Positions 1 to 10,745 are shown, counted from the first letter of the stretch. The stretch is 64,000 bases of DNA from Argopecten irradians (GCF_041381155.1 NC_091144.1:31552980-31616979), one strand, 5' to 3'. Notes: generated by a model from the letters alone, not told the origin. Program-made: numbers and translations.

Positions 1-21
1 TTTGAGAAATATGTTCACCCC

Positions 22-743
22 TTATGTAATTGCTTTGTCTGTGTTCTTCATTCTTTCACTTTTAGGGCTGTTAGCACTAGCAATTCCACTTTCATCAAGC
101 ATTTTCTTTTTCTGAGCCTGAGGATTGGCCCTTTTCAAAATTCCACCAACAACTTTAAGCAATTTCACAGGTGTTTTGGGGATTTTTTGAGAACATCTGT
201 GGACAGCTTTTCTCGGTGATGCTGCTGATTTGTAATCATCATTATCATCATTTTTTGTGAAAAGTTGTTTTCCAGCTTTTTTGTTTTCTCTTTCTTTTCC
301 TTGTATATCTGGCGTCTCTGCAAACTCAAAGCCCCTTTTTAGCGGATGATTCTGTTGAACGTGATTATCTTTTCTTCTCTCTCCAATATTCTCTTTTCTT
401 TCATTCAGATTCTTCCTCTTCAGTTTCCTCTCCTTACTTGTTAAAACAGACGATTGTTTCTGTTTGTCTTTTTGGTTTTCTTTAAGTCTTTCTCGATATC
501 TTCTCATCCGCTCTCTTGCTAAGGCATTGGACTCCGTTTTCTTTTCATGTGATAATGAGGCTAAGTAAACTTTATGTCTGAGAGATTCTTTGGCTCTGTG
601 ATGATCTAAGGTTCCTGTTTCTCTGAGATTTTGCTGTTTTGTAGCATATCGTACTTTTCCAGACTATTTCTCGTGAACTGAATTTCCATCACCTAGTTGG
701 TTTAACCTAGTACATGTACGCCTTACCCTCAACTTTCGTGAAC
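22..743 (-). CDS. terminal exon of an uncharacterised Lys/Arg-rich protein, probably disrupted
   Basis: Reading on the minus strand, an open frame runs from a good splice acceptor (pyrimidine-rich tract ending CTCCAG, just above 743) to a TAA at 22-24. It is broken once, by TAG at 664-666. The only long ATG-started part begins at 507 and gives 161 residues. The product is very basic: it starts MRRYRERLKENQKDKQKQ and is full of KR clusters, with an acidic DDNDD patch near the middle. No membrane segment or catalytic motif is visible. The RMRRYRERLKEN-type segment resembles a motif I remember from uncharacterised proteins of marine invertebrates; I cannot name a function. The frame upstream of the TAG still reads as plausible protein, which favours a genuine exon hit by a nonsense mutation, or a 5' exon skipped by an acceptor I cannot place. 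Earlier exons were not identified. Confidence 0.45.
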
Positions 744-2600
744 CTGGAGAACAAAAACATGATTACTGTTTCACTTCATTTTAATATATATCAAGATTTA
801 AATTTTTAACTAAATCTGTATGAAATTACAATGACTTGGTTAGAAATCAGAAACTCATACTGTACGATCCATGAGGAGAGTTAGACAACAGAAAACCTAC
901 ATGCACATCTTGAGACTTCACATGGTGAAGCTTCCTTTAAGTTGACCCAGTAGTTTAGGAGTAGTTAACAGGACAATAATTCAAAATACTTACTTTGAAT
1001 GTCACAAAGACTGAAAGTCGAACCATCTTCCTATAAGATAAAATTGAAACAAACATTTTAACCTGACTGAATTATTCTTGGCAAGGTTGTGTGCATGTTT
1101 CATACAGATTGCGTAAAAATTCATGTCCAAAAATAGGACAATTTTATCAGAATCATATCAAATTTATCATCATGATTTATCATTTATTTTTGTTATTGCA
1201 AAAGAGGATTGATTCGAACTTGTAATATGAAGGTATGTAACATTGACACAAGCACTTTACCAGAAAATCATTTTCATGTTGGTAATGTTACGTACAACAT
1301 ATTTTCAGCAAATGAACAGAACTCTTATGGATTTACTAGTAGGTGCTGTGTGAAACTATATGGATAATTAAATTCCTCCATGAAGTGTATTTGTAATTAT
1401 GAGTATCTTTAACTGGTTAATTTCTTGCTAATAATAATGCAAGTAACAACAACATTTGACACAAAAATGAAACCTGTGAAAGTTGCCTGCACCTCGTGTA
1501 TAAATGTATTTACATTACTCGTATGTTATTGCTAACTAAGACAGTAATGTATAAATATACACTTTTGTACACTAAAATTGTCACTCATGAAATATAATAT
1601 ATTTTGTTTTTGTGTACGAAACAAATTCAAATGGAGCATGCACATAACATTAACTCAAAAGACTGAAGGCGATGAAACAATTCAATAAAGTCAATGTTAT
1701 GCACCATACAACAAATAGCAAATATAAATCAAACCAAAAAATGATGGAAGATGCTTTTTTAAATTTGTAAGTTAACAACACAAAGCAAGATTTCAATGAA
1801 AGAAATTTTGTGTTTTAACAGTTTCACAGCCCTTTTTAAATTTTACATAAACTGGATTGAGAAACATTCCAAAAATCCCATATTAGATGATCATCACATG
1901 GTGTTATCACCTTTTTTTAGATAACAATCAAGTTTTAGCACGGAACTGGCGAGTTAGATACGATGCGAAAGCTGTTGTTAGTGTTATTACTACAGTGGTC
2001 TATTTTTCCCTTCCGTTAAAACAAATTAACAAATCAATTCTGAACTCTCTCCAAAAGTATGGCTTTATAACAGTTTCATCTCATGTTATAAATTCTCAGT
2101 ATGTAATATTTTAGACGTTTGTGATCGCCAATTTCAGATGATTAGATACCAGTACATTTTGAAACGTCTCTGCCCTTAAAAGAAGACCAATAAACAAAGT
2201 CTGACATGTGTTGAGGATAGCATCGATGAACTTATCAGTCGAAGAAAAAGATCAAAGAGTGAATCAATCGTATCCACAATCTGATTAAAATACACCTTAT
2301 TATCACTACGTTTGATATGAGGATCTGACAATATCCTATTAGGGGTCACGTCAGGATGACATAATGGAAATGGCCAATCAAATTGGTACTGCCAGAATCT
2401 TGACTGGGGACGAACTAGTTTGAAAAAGCTGTCCGAATTATTTTCGTGTACGTAGCTCGCCCAAAGTGCACAACAATGCTCAATGTGTAGGCTTACTGGG
2501 ACGAAATGGCGTTAACAATTGACGTAGAAATGTGTAGAACAGGTATTTGATCAGGAGTACACGTGGTAAAAAGTTATTCGAACGTACCCCCAATGGGATA
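744..2600. other. AT-rich non-coding stretch
   Basis: I see no supported gene, RNA gene or recognisable repeat. Reading frames here are short and lack splice or domain support. The stretch near 2,206-2,600 has broken peptide-like segments that could be older exon remains of the pseudogene that follows, but the frame changes repeatedly and I could not anchor them. Confidence 0.5.
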
Positions 2601-3553
2601 TTGTCAGATCCTATATTGCAAGCAGTGGTTATAAGGATCTGTATTTAAACCAGATTGTCGTATCCAATGCCACTTGTAGAACCATATATGACGCATTTTC
2701 CTTTGCCTCTGAAAACCACCAAGAGCCTCCTGTAGTAGTCATGGGAAATCCAATAGTAGCCAACCCATGTTCATATGCGACAGTAAAACAAGTGCTCGAG
2801 ACACTCTCCAATGAACTTGGGATTCAACGGTGAAGAAAATGGACTGCTATTGGATGCGACGGTCTTCCATACTAGCCTCCAAACTGATTGAGGACAACGC
2901 TGACCATTAGCATATCATATTACTACCCGGATTTGGTATCTTCGAAATCAATATGACCAAAGGTATATGCCTAATATTTAATTCCCTGCTTCATAATATG
3001 AGACCAATCAACTAATTCATTGTACTCTATATTCTGGAAACATGTGGACACTTTAAACAGCCAAATAACGCAGGCTCATTTTAAGTTACGAAACGTAAGG
3101 CGTATAATAATTCCGGAACATAAAATCAATAACATCATATAATATATTGATATCGATCTGAAAATGATACTATAAACGGTTATTTCAAGTTTTAGTATTT
3201 CTATAATTCCAGTGTTAATCAAACTTCTTTGGGAAGTCGTCGGTATATACCTTGCGATGATACTTGGCTGTTGTTCACCGAAAGCTTGTTTGGCAGCCAA
3301 AGACCAACATAAATCTTGGCAGATGGTAGAAAATGCCGTTTTTGGAATAGGTAGAAAATTGTACACATTTTATCCTGTTAATGCAGTTGCAATATATATT
3401 GGTAAAATTCATACTTAAAATATCTCAAACTTTAAACGCCAAAATATCATAATTTAATCATGTTGTAATATACCGGATTCTTTTTATTAGGTGATGAATT
3501 ACTCATCCCTTACGTCCGACAGTGTTTGGATTCCGGAGAAGATATCACCGTTG

Positions 3554-3964
3554 CTAATGCCTCCCTTGGCACCGCCTCACTTTTGGCCTTGAGTTGAGCG
3601 TTCGCCCCTGTGAGGAAGGCTCTGGGTTCTGTCCCCTGGCCGAGACACACCAAAGTCTATAAAAGTGGTAGTGTCTGCTCCTGCTTAGCGTTCAGCATAC
3701 AGGGAGTGGGACGACTGGTTCGCCCGTTGTCAGTATAATGTGACCGGGTGGGGTGTGTTTCTTGGTGTCTTCGGCGGCATGCTTCAGTGATATAGCACTA
3801 TAAAAAGGGCAACAGTTCCACTATACAAGAAGACACAACACGAACATACCGCAGTCTCCCAGTACACTCACCTCGCACAACATACACGCAACACACCGCA
3901 TACATGGGAGGCCGTCCTTACATGACCATAGCTGTTAATAGGACGTTAATAAATCAAACAAACG
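3554..3964 (+). mobile_element. SINE copy, 5' truncated
   Basis: Copy of the window's commonest SINE. It begins inside the consensus (about 110 bases are missing at the 5' end) and ends with TAATAGGACGTTAATAA followed by CAAA-type repeats. It has the B-box-like GGGTTCTGTCCCC. It interrupts the third block of the surrounding pseudogene. Confidence 0.85.
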
Positions 3965-3966
3965 AA

Positions 3967-4449
3967 CCAGGTTGAGGGGAAGGAAACGATGGAACAGGTC
4001 TGTGGGGAAGGGAAAGAAGGAATGGGTTGTGGGGAAGGATACGAAGAAATGGGTTGTGAAGAAGGATAAGAAGGAACGGGTCTGGGGGATGGGAACGATG
4101 GAACAGGCTGGGTGGAAAGAAACAAAGGAATAGGCTGGGGCGAAGGCAATGAAGGGGGTGGGTCGCTGTATCCTTGGCTTTGTTTCACCAGATCGTTCAC
4201 CGTCTAAACAATCGAAAAAGCAAAACGAAATAACATTACTTTGATAGATAGTCGTTTTTAAACATCAATAGCGTCAAACGTTTGCAAAAACAAAATGTTT
4301 TAATATGTTTCTCTAAAGATTGTTTAAATTAAAACATGTGGCTAATGTACCTCCTCAAAATATGGCGTAATATAGTGTAGCGTCCTCCCCGTCTCCGTTT
4401 TTATAACCAAGAGAACTTCTGTTCCCGTTGTGGAGTACAATTCTTTGGC
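3967..4449 (-). CDS. two exons with a MADS/SRF-like segment and a proline-rich repeat
   Basis: Minus-strand exon A (4,449-4,351, 99 bases, 33 codons) has a clean acceptor (TTTATTTTAG) and a GTACAT donor. It encodes a segment starting AKELYSTTGTEVLLVIKTET and ending GRTLHYITPYFEE. Spacing and residues resemble the C-terminal half of a MADS box as in SRF (K-x-x-E-L-S ... V-L-L-x-I ... T-G-x-x-x-x-Y-x-T). Exon B (4,203 down to about 3,967) joins in phase 0 and gives DLVKQSQGYSDPPPSLPSP followed by about six degenerate copies of an 11-residue P-S-x-P-S-P-Q-P-type repeat. Exon B runs into the SINE, so the 3' end is lost or unrecognised. The exon carrying the basic DNA-binding half was not found. 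The MADS call rests on 33 residues; the alternative is an unrelated family with chance resemblance. Confidence 0.4.
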
Positions 4450-5565
4450 CTAAAATAAACGTTCATATCATTTATATAGATACGCACAAATCTTCATTCA
4501 CTGGTTTGAATGAGTAAAGAGGACGAGGACACAATATATACAGCAAACCTACGGACAGAGAAACGGCGATAGAGAGCAACATTAAGAGAATCGGAATAAC
4601 TCTTATTCCCACACACGCAAATGCCGCATGTATCTCTTTCCGAAAAGGTAACCACTGAATTTGGTTGTAAGGCAAAATTTCAAAAGTACTACTATAATGT
4701 CGCTTTCCGTTTTCTGATATACCATTTACAAACGAAATGTGGATTAATGAAATTAATTAAAATTGTAATTCGTAAATTATATTACTAATCAATTTTTAAA
4801 TATATTTGTTCAAGTTCTGGACAAAGAATCAGTGAACTTTTCCGGAAAGTGTAAATTTAACCGCAACCAATTTTTAAAACAGGTTTTTGAAGCGGATCGT
4901 GTTCATGAGATCCGGTCTTTGGAACCCGTGTTTGTCCTACCATCAGATCGCACAAATTTCGCCGCCATAGAGAACAAGGCAAAAGCGACAATCACGAAAA
5001 GTATATAGGAGATGCCGGAGGAAGTTCTCAGTCTTGATGAAAATGCTGGTAATTATCTCATTTATTACGAAACACATTTCTTTAAATTAGAATTTCGCGT
5101 GTTCAGAACTTCAGGAAAGAAATAGTCTACAGTATCAGATATTTTAATTTAGGCGAATTGTAATCTCCACAAATGTTTAAGACAGCATGACCGTGCACAT
5201 GCATTGGTTATTGAAATTTATAGAAGAAAGTTTTTATCTTTTTCAATAACAGGCGCGAAGCAAGAAAAGACATGGAAAGATGTGAGAACTTGAACAAAAC
5301 TAGTTCTTATCACATTTTTTAAAGAACTCAAAATTATCATTGACCACCTACAACAGGAACCAATCCCTGAGAATGCAGGTAAAAATTGAACATACTCTTT
5401 CAAATAGTGTATTCTTTCGCTGGTTCAGAGGTTGGGCTCTCTTTGTTGGATTATTTATATACTGATTTGTATTCCTGGGGCCTCTCTGGATCGACTTGCC
5501 ACGCTTCTGTTGGCATTTTTCATTCTTCCCCGGATTTTTTTAAGAGAAATCCAAGCACACACTAG

Positions 5566-6483
5566 ACTCATAGAAAACAAAATCATACAAAATAGCAAAA
5601 TAGATGTTCAGCATATGCCCATATGTAAATTGTAGATTTTTTTTTGTTTGTTGTATACGTATCCACGTATGAAAGAGTCTTGTAATACTGTATTAGTTAA
5701 CATAGTCATTTCATTGACTTTTTAATAAAAAATCAATAATTATTAACAAGATATTCTTGGTATTAAAAAACTACTGCACTATTTTTTGTGCGGAGTCACT
5801 GAAATTCCCATGCCCAAGACGGTTTTCCCGCCAAACTGCTCATTCAGTTTCACTCGCTGTCGGTGTCAGTGTCGATGACACGAGCACGTTTTCCTGGTGC
5901 AGCAGTTTGAGTGTTGTTGATTGTCACATTAAAAGTGCAGCCATAAATAGGACGCACTTTTCGGCAGTGATAAACTCGAGGATGGAGGGGCAGCAGTCTG
6001 GTGATGTTAAACAGTGCCAGTCAGTGGACGTGGTGGAGGAGTTCCGACAATACCAGAGATATCGTGCGCTGTAGGTTTTTACGGCCGCTGACCTGAAACA
6101 ATAAGCATTATGATTATCTTCACATGGTTATTGGTTTTCTGATTTAGTGATAACCGTTGTGTTAAAACCGAAAACGGGTACTATAACGTATCATATCAAT
6201 TTGTGTTTGGGATATATTTTCAATCAAAAGGTAAGTGGTGTTTTGATTATATAAATTTTGTTATGTAACTTGTAGTAAAAGACAGTTAATTACAACTAAA
6301 ATGGAAACAAACCTATATTTGAAATTCTAAACAGACCTGTACAATTTGATTTGGAGACCGGTACCATTTAGTTTTTTGCGCTAAATATTTCCGGGCGCTG
6401 TGGTTTGTTTTCCCATAGCGGCTGTTCCAGAATCATCCGGTGATATTTGTTGTTAGACCAGATGAGTAAAAATTTAAAAGAAA
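5566..6483. other. no supported gene
   Basis: Between the pseudogene and the Helitron-like fragment I find only weak reading frames. One at 5,757-6,074 is open for 105 codons and its distal part (MEGQQSGDVKQCQSVDVVEE from 5,982) could be a first exon, but it has no recognisable domain or convincing donor. Confidence 0.4.
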
Positions 6484-7195
6484 CCTAGATTTAATCGTGA
6501 TCAAAACACGGGATTTCCAACTATGTATTGATATAAGTAATGATAAGATCTTTTTAATAATTTTTTAATCTGAATTTTAATTTGACTCTTTGGCCCCGCC
6601 TCTCAGGCACCTTTTGATCTTCTATACAAAGACATCCCGAATAAACTTGTAGTACTTGAAGCCTTTTACCAAACTACAGTTGTGTCATGGACGTGATGTC
6701 TTGATTCTTCACAACAAAAAAAAACATGTTTGGTTTCAACTCCACGTTCATTCTCCTTTCTTATGATGATCTTCGACCAATGGGGAATAACTCGGACAAT
6801 TAGAGTGACCATTATCTCACTTTGGCCACTTAATCTAATCTCATCACATTTGTACAACTACATGATACAAGTACACAACATCGAACGCACAAAATAAAAT
6901 CGCCGAAAAGACAATTGAAGTGTTACATCTCCGCCATTTTGAATCATATGACCTTGAAATTAGTAATTTTATGTGTCTGAGAACATGCTCTTTCATATCA
7001 TATCTTCAGAACATTTTTATCGGAAATCTCATGCAAACGGTAAAATTTACGTTAAAAATTGAACGAAATCACATAATCGGAGGGCTATATTTTCGCCATT
7101 CACAAACTACGGAAAAAATAAGGAAATGGAACAAATTGCCATATTTGAAGAACTATATTTCCGCCATTTTTTGGCTTCAGTTTCCGATGGGACGC
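6484..7195 (-). mobile_element. fragment of the Helitron-like element also found at 54-58 kb
   Basis: The left edge (about 6,484-6,522) contains CTAGATTTAATCGTGATCAA followed by AACACGGGATTTCC, the reverse complement (a few mismatches) of the 3' end of the 54,161-57,778 element. Further in, about 6,930-7,030 is the reverse complement of 54,590-54,680 (ATATGCTCTCA and AAAATGGCGGAGAT blocks). The copy is much shorter than the other one and its distal end is not found, so it looks internally deleted and truncated, possibly at the Gypsy element that begins nearby. Confidence 0.6.
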
Positions 7196-7325
7196 TAGCC
7201 GTTTCTGAAGAAGCATCGATCTTCTCATGGACACCCGGACATACCTGTACGCCTTCTCCATGGCTAATTGTGTCTGTTACCATTGGCTTGTGGTCATGCC
7301 ATAACTGTCTGGAGTTTTCCCCGTC

Positions 7326-7978
7326 ATGATATCCAAAGGCATTGCTATTTCACGTCCCAACATCAAAAAGTTCGGCGTAAAGTCTGTTGTTTCCTGCACT
7401 GTTCCTGTACGCCATCAGAAGATATGGCAGATCCCAGTCATTTTGAGTGCCGAATCTGGTGACAATCTCTTCTACGAAGATGGTGGCGATCGTGAGGGTT
7501 TCCTAATTGGGCATGGCAAATGCTTCCGTCCATTTTGTAAAATAGTCGGCTATAACAAGCATATACTGATTGCCACTTTCTTGTCCTAGGTAATGGTCCT
7601 AATACATCTATGGCGAGTCGTTCCATCGGCATGCCGCTCTGTAGATGTTGCATTGGTGCCATATGTGTCTTCCCTGATTTCTTCCCTCTCTCGCACTTTT
7701 CACAACTAATTATCCATTGCCGCACATCTCTGTGCAGTCCAGGCCAATAGTAGTTTTGACGTAACTTCTTTAAATACTTGCGAATACAAGATACCACCAG
7801 TCTTACTATAATGTATTTGGCTTAGTACTGTGGTGCGCATTCTTTTTGGTATAATAACCTGCCATGATCTTTTCTTCTTTGTTGTGTCTTTCCATTTCCT
7901 AACAATGGCACCGTTTCGAAACTTGAACCTATCAAATTGAGCCCAGAGAGATTTTAAATCGCAACTTTCTGTTTTCAT
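7326..7978 (-). pseudogene. Gypsy integrase remnant
   Basis: The frame 7,978-7,706 gives the linker and start of the zinc-binding domain (RKWKDTTKKKRSWQVIIPKR). The overlapping frame 7,797-7,438 continues with YYWPGLHRDVRQWIISCEKC, the HHCC-type zinc-binding end (WxxxxxD...xxxCxxC), and then MERLAIDVLGPLP, the first catalytic-core strand with its Asp. Beyond that the frame shifts and the remaining acidic catalytic residues are not readable. At least two frameshifts are needed to join the parts. In Gypsy elements this enzyme inserts the DNA copy into the genome; this copy cannot. Confidence 0.85.
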
Positions 7979-8189
7979 TTATTTGCTACCAGGACGATTT
8001 CCCTGTTTGATCCACTCACCAAGTTTCTTTAAAGAATCATCTTTTAGCTGAGCCTCTCCAATCGATGTTTCAACAATCGGTGTCTTCGGTGGTTGCTCAT
8101 CAGCTACGGCAGTCGTAGTGCGAATGTGACTCCAACCAGTCCTCACATTCCCTATGGTGCTTTCTTTTGTAGTACAGACGTCTTATGGC

Positions 8190-8670
8190 ACTCTACTCAA
8201 GCCATCGGCGTTCCCTATGCTCCCTTCTTGGACGATGCTGGATTTCAAATTCGTATGCTGATAATGTCTCAATCCAACGAGCTGTCTGCCCCTCTGGATC
8301 CTTCTTATGCATCAACCAGCGCAATGCACTATGATCCGTGCGGATCAAGATTTTTTTTTTCCTGTTAAATAATGTCGGAATAATTGCACGAAATATACAA
8401 CTGCCAACAACTCTTTCTTCGTGACACAGTAACGCCGTTCAGATTTTGAAAGCATTCTGTTTCCATACCATATCACCCGTTCCTTGCCGTCTTGCACCCG
8501 AGACAGAATACCGCCGATGCTGACATCGGAGGCGTCCGTATCCAAAATGTAGGGTAAATCAAAGTTTGGATGAGCTAGAATCGACGCAGACGTCAGCTTC
8601 GTCTTCAGCATTTCAAATGCCGCTTGACAAGATGGAGACCACACGAACGGTTGTTCCTTTGCCGTTAGTC
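8190..8670 (-). pseudogene. Gypsy RNase H remnant
   Basis: Frame 8,644-8,345 reads from the RT/RNase H tether into RNase H: PSCQAAFEMLKTKLTSASIL, then LDTDASDVSIGG with the catalytic-type Asp residues, and SERRYCVTKKELLAVVYFVQ. After an oligo-T/A run at about 8,351-8,360 the frame shifts, and the C-terminal part continues to about 8,190 as TDHSALRWLMHKKDPEG and ARWIETLSAYEFEIQHRPR. That A-run is the likely frameshift site. RNase H normally removes the RNA strand of the hybrid during reverse transcription. Confidence 0.85.
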
Positions 8671-8671
8671 T

Positions 8672-9130
8672 TTAAAGGGGTTTAGCAATTTGTAAGAAAT
8701 TTTGTATAAACCTGATAATACCCGCATAAGCCAAAAAACGACCGGATATCAGCAACGTTTTCTGCCACTGGCCATTCTTGTACTGCTTTTGTCTTACCCG
8801 GGACTGTGGCCACTTCATCCTCCGTAATGCCACTAAAACTTTTTCCATGAGACGCTCAAACGTTGCAGGGGCATTACACAACCGAAACGGTAACACATTG
8901 AATTGAAACCCTTTTCGTGTCGCAAATGCCGTCTTTGCTTTGTCCGCAGGGTCCATGGCGATTTGCCAGTATCCAGAAGAGAGATCTTGTGTCGAAAACC
9001 ATTTCGCACCACTAAGTTTATCTAGCGAATCATACGGGGTTATGGATAAGCGTCCTTGATTGTGGCATTGTTCAGCTGGCGATAATCTACACAGAAGCGT
9101 CAACCAACATCAATTTTCCAAACCAGTTCA
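8672..9130 (-). pseudogene. Gypsy reverse transcriptase with its catalytic centre deleted
   Basis: The RT starts near 9,125 with RFCVDYRQLNNATIKDAYP, shifts frame near 9,050, then reads ITPYDSLDKLSGAKWFSTQD and LSSGYWQIAMDPADKAKTAF up to LMEKVLVALRRM. It then jumps to sequence matching the region after the catalytic loop (ISGRFLAYAGIIRFIQNF). The segment that should contain the YxDD catalytic motif and about 50 flanking residues is absent. A stop replaces a residue just before RFCVDYR. The first catalytic Asp of motif A is seen as TQDLSSGYWQ. Confidence 0.85.
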
Positions 9131-9775
9131 AACTGACCAATTACCGTGCCTTTTACAAAGACCTGAGCATCGTTAGCTGGATTTAACAATCTTACTGGTA
9201 CTGTTCCCGCTGCGCGTATAAGTGTCCGCCCTACGACAGTACTTCCCTCTTTTGCTCCTTCTGTAAGTGGTTCTATCAAACCGATGCCAGTGCAAGTACT
9301 TTTATCCAGAGCTGCAGATTAAACTACCTCGCTACGCGCAGGAATCATTAAAGTTTCAGAAACATATACGCGACAACAGCCAAATCGGCCTGAAATTCGA
9401 CACACTAACACTTCACCGTTTACTGTAAGTTCTTTCTTATCCAAGTTAATATGGCAGTTTTTTTTGGAACAAGAAATCCAGTCCAAAAATTCTGGAAGTT
9501 TTTATATCGGCCACAATTGCGTTGAATGCTAATGTTTTCTACCAACAGCTAACGTGAACTCTGCCTTTCCGAGTGAATGAATTGCCTCGCCGTTGGCAGT
9601 AAGTACGTCTTTCTTCACTGGTTCTAACCTAGGTCGCCGCGATGAAGGGATAGAATGAAAGAGATTGAAAGACAAGAGCGTTACAGTGGCACCAGTATCT
9701 AGGAGTAGCTCTGTATCAGCCCCGTTCAGAGACGCGGAAATATAAACGCCTGCCTTAGTCTGTTCATACCAGGTA
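9131..9775 (-). pseudogene. Gypsy aspartic protease and protease-RT linker
   Basis: From 9,775 downward the frame encodes a retropepsin-like domain with ADTELLLDTGATVTLLSF; the D-T-G-A is the active-site triad plus Ala. It continues RRPRLEPVKKDVLTANGEAI. After a frameshift in the run near 9,460-9,470, the linker reads CRVYVSETLMIPARSEVV and EPLTEGAKEGSTVVGRTLIR to RLLNPANDAQVFVKGTVIGQ, typical of the region before RT. The segment between this linker and RFCVDYR is much shorter than in intact elements, indicating a second deletion. The ATG at 9,792 lies inside the SINE, so it is not the original start. Confidence 0.85.
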
Positions 9776-10258
9776 CCCTGCAGGTAGGGCATTAGAATTG
9801 TATCTTATCTTTTCTCTTCTTCCTGACCCACTTTATCTTTCCTAATGCCTCCCTTGGCACCGCCTCACTTTTGGCCTTGAGTTGAGCGTTCGCCCCTGTG
9901 AGGAAGGCTCTGGGTTCTGTCCCCTGGCCGAGACACACCAAAGTCTATAAAAGTGGTAGTTACTGCTCCTGCTTAGCGCTCAGCATACATGGATTGGGAC
10001 GACAGGTTCGCCCGTTGTCAGTATAATGTGACCAGGTGGGGTGTATTGCTTGGTGTCTTCGGCGGCATGCTTCAGTGTTATAGCACTATAAAAGGGCAAC
10101 AATTCCACTATACAAGAAGACACAACATAAATATACCACATACAGTCTCCCAAAACACGCACCTCGCACAACATACACGCAACATGCCGCATACATGGGA
10201 GGCCGTCCTTACATGACCATAGCTGTTAATAGGACGTTAATAAATCAAACAAACAAGC
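9776..10258 (+). mobile_element. SINE copy inserted between Gypsy gag and protease
   Basis: Starts at the true 5' end (CCCTGCAGGTAGGGC), lacks about 50 bases of the 5' domain, has the B-box-like GGGTTCTGTCCCC and both TATAAAA motifs of the family, and ends in TAATAGGACGTTAATAA plus CAAA-type repeats. It is younger than the Gypsy element it interrupts. Confidence 0.9.
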
Positions 10259-10261
10259 AAA

Positions 10262-10690
10262 CAAACCAATATTTAAATATGCCGGTGAATTCGTATTATC
10301 TGGACAATTGCGCCGGAAAATGTCCCTCCATGAACATTTAAAGCACTTGTCCATCGGACGGCTTCTTCTCCCTCTATTTTCTTTGAGCTTGTCGATCTTG
10401 GACTTCATATCAATTAGCACCTATTGCAGTTCTTTTAGGGCAATGACTGTATCGTCCCGTCCGGGCGTTTCTACAGTCGCGTCAGCAACTCTGGCGTAAC
10501 CTCGGTGTTATGTTCTAAAACGTTCGGCATTTTCAAACACCTCCAACTCTACGCCTGTTCTCACTGCTTCATTAAACGTGCTGGGTTAACTGTGTTGTAC
10601 TTTAAGTCGTAGATAAGAGCTGATTAGTGCGTCTACAAAGGAATACTTCGCCAACACCTCCCACAACTCAGGTTTGCGCCTTGATATGCC
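10262..10690 (-). pseudogene. Gypsy gag C-terminal remnant with a degenerate zinc knuckle
   Basis: Minus-strand reading gives RRKPELWEVLAKYSFVDALI, then a stop, then STFNEAVRTGVELEVFENAE, the usual region before the nucleocapsid in mollusc Gypsy gags. It ends in DKCFKCSWRDIFRRNCPDN. This last part is a CCHC zinc knuckle (C-x2-C ... C) in which the His position reads Ile. Three stops are present. Gag normally packages the element RNA. Confidence 0.75.
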
Positions 10691-10691
10691 A

Positions 10692-10745
10692 ACTGTGTGA
10701 GTCACTCAGGTGACTGTCAAGACCTCTTGGGCCTCTTGTTCATAT
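10692..10745 (+). repeat. tail fragment of a tandem-array element
   Basis: Contains CTCAGGTGACTGTCAAGACC and GGGCCTCTTGTTC, a diverged version of the tail seen at 30,215-30,252, 39,100-39,132 and 46,527-46,560. No head or array is attached. Confidence 0.55.

Larger units (their letters stand above)
2624..5565 (+). pseudogene. multi-exon pseudogene of an uncharacterised invertebrate protein family
   Basis: Six exon-like blocks can be joined. Block 1 (about 2,624-2,962) contains VVVMGNPIVANP, RKWTAIGCDGLPY and LLPGFGIFEINMTK, with stops at 2,831-2,833, near 2,874 and at 2,908-2,910 and a frameshift near 2,875. Block 2 is 3,213-3,350 (starts LIKLLWEVVGIYLAM, contains DQHKSWQMVENAVFGIG). Block 3 starts at 3,491 (DELLIPYVRQCLDSGED) and is cut by a SINE at about 3,554. 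Block 4 is 4,815-5,048 with TAG at 5,006-5,008. Block 5 is 5,253-5,378 with one TGA. Block 6 runs 5,429-5,565 and ends in TAG. Every junction has AG/GT borders, and all identifiable introns are phase 1. An AATAAA lies near 5,723. The LLPG.G.FEINMTK and HKSW blocks match an uncharacterised family I recall from molluscs and other marine invertebrates. Stops, frameshift and SINE insertion make this copy non-functional. Confidence 0.6.
7326..10690 (-). mobile_element. degenerate Ty3/Gypsy LTR retrotransposon (gag-PR-RT-RH-IN)
   Basis: On the minus strand the order is gag, protease, reverse transcriptase, RNase H, integrase, the order of Ty3/Gypsy elements. All regions carry stops, frameshifts or deletions, and no LTR pair was recognised. 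A SINE (9,776-10,258) separates gag from protease. The element cannot be autonomous: part of the RT core is missing and integrase breaks off. Components are listed separately. Confidence 0.9.

Noticed and set aside
2629-2811. 60-codon minus-strand frame
   Set aside because: It is the antisense shadow of the plus-strand pseudogene block.
5757-6074. 105-codon frame on the plus strand
   Set aside because: No domain, no clear splice donor, no homologous segment in the window; kept only as a weak first-exon possibility.
9776-9792. ATG at 9,792 as start of the Gypsy protease
   Set aside because: Those bases are the 5' end of the inserted SINE.
10402-10602. Idea that the Gypsy gag is intact
   Set aside because: Stops interrupt it, the zinc-knuckle His is replaced, and a SINE separates it from the protease.
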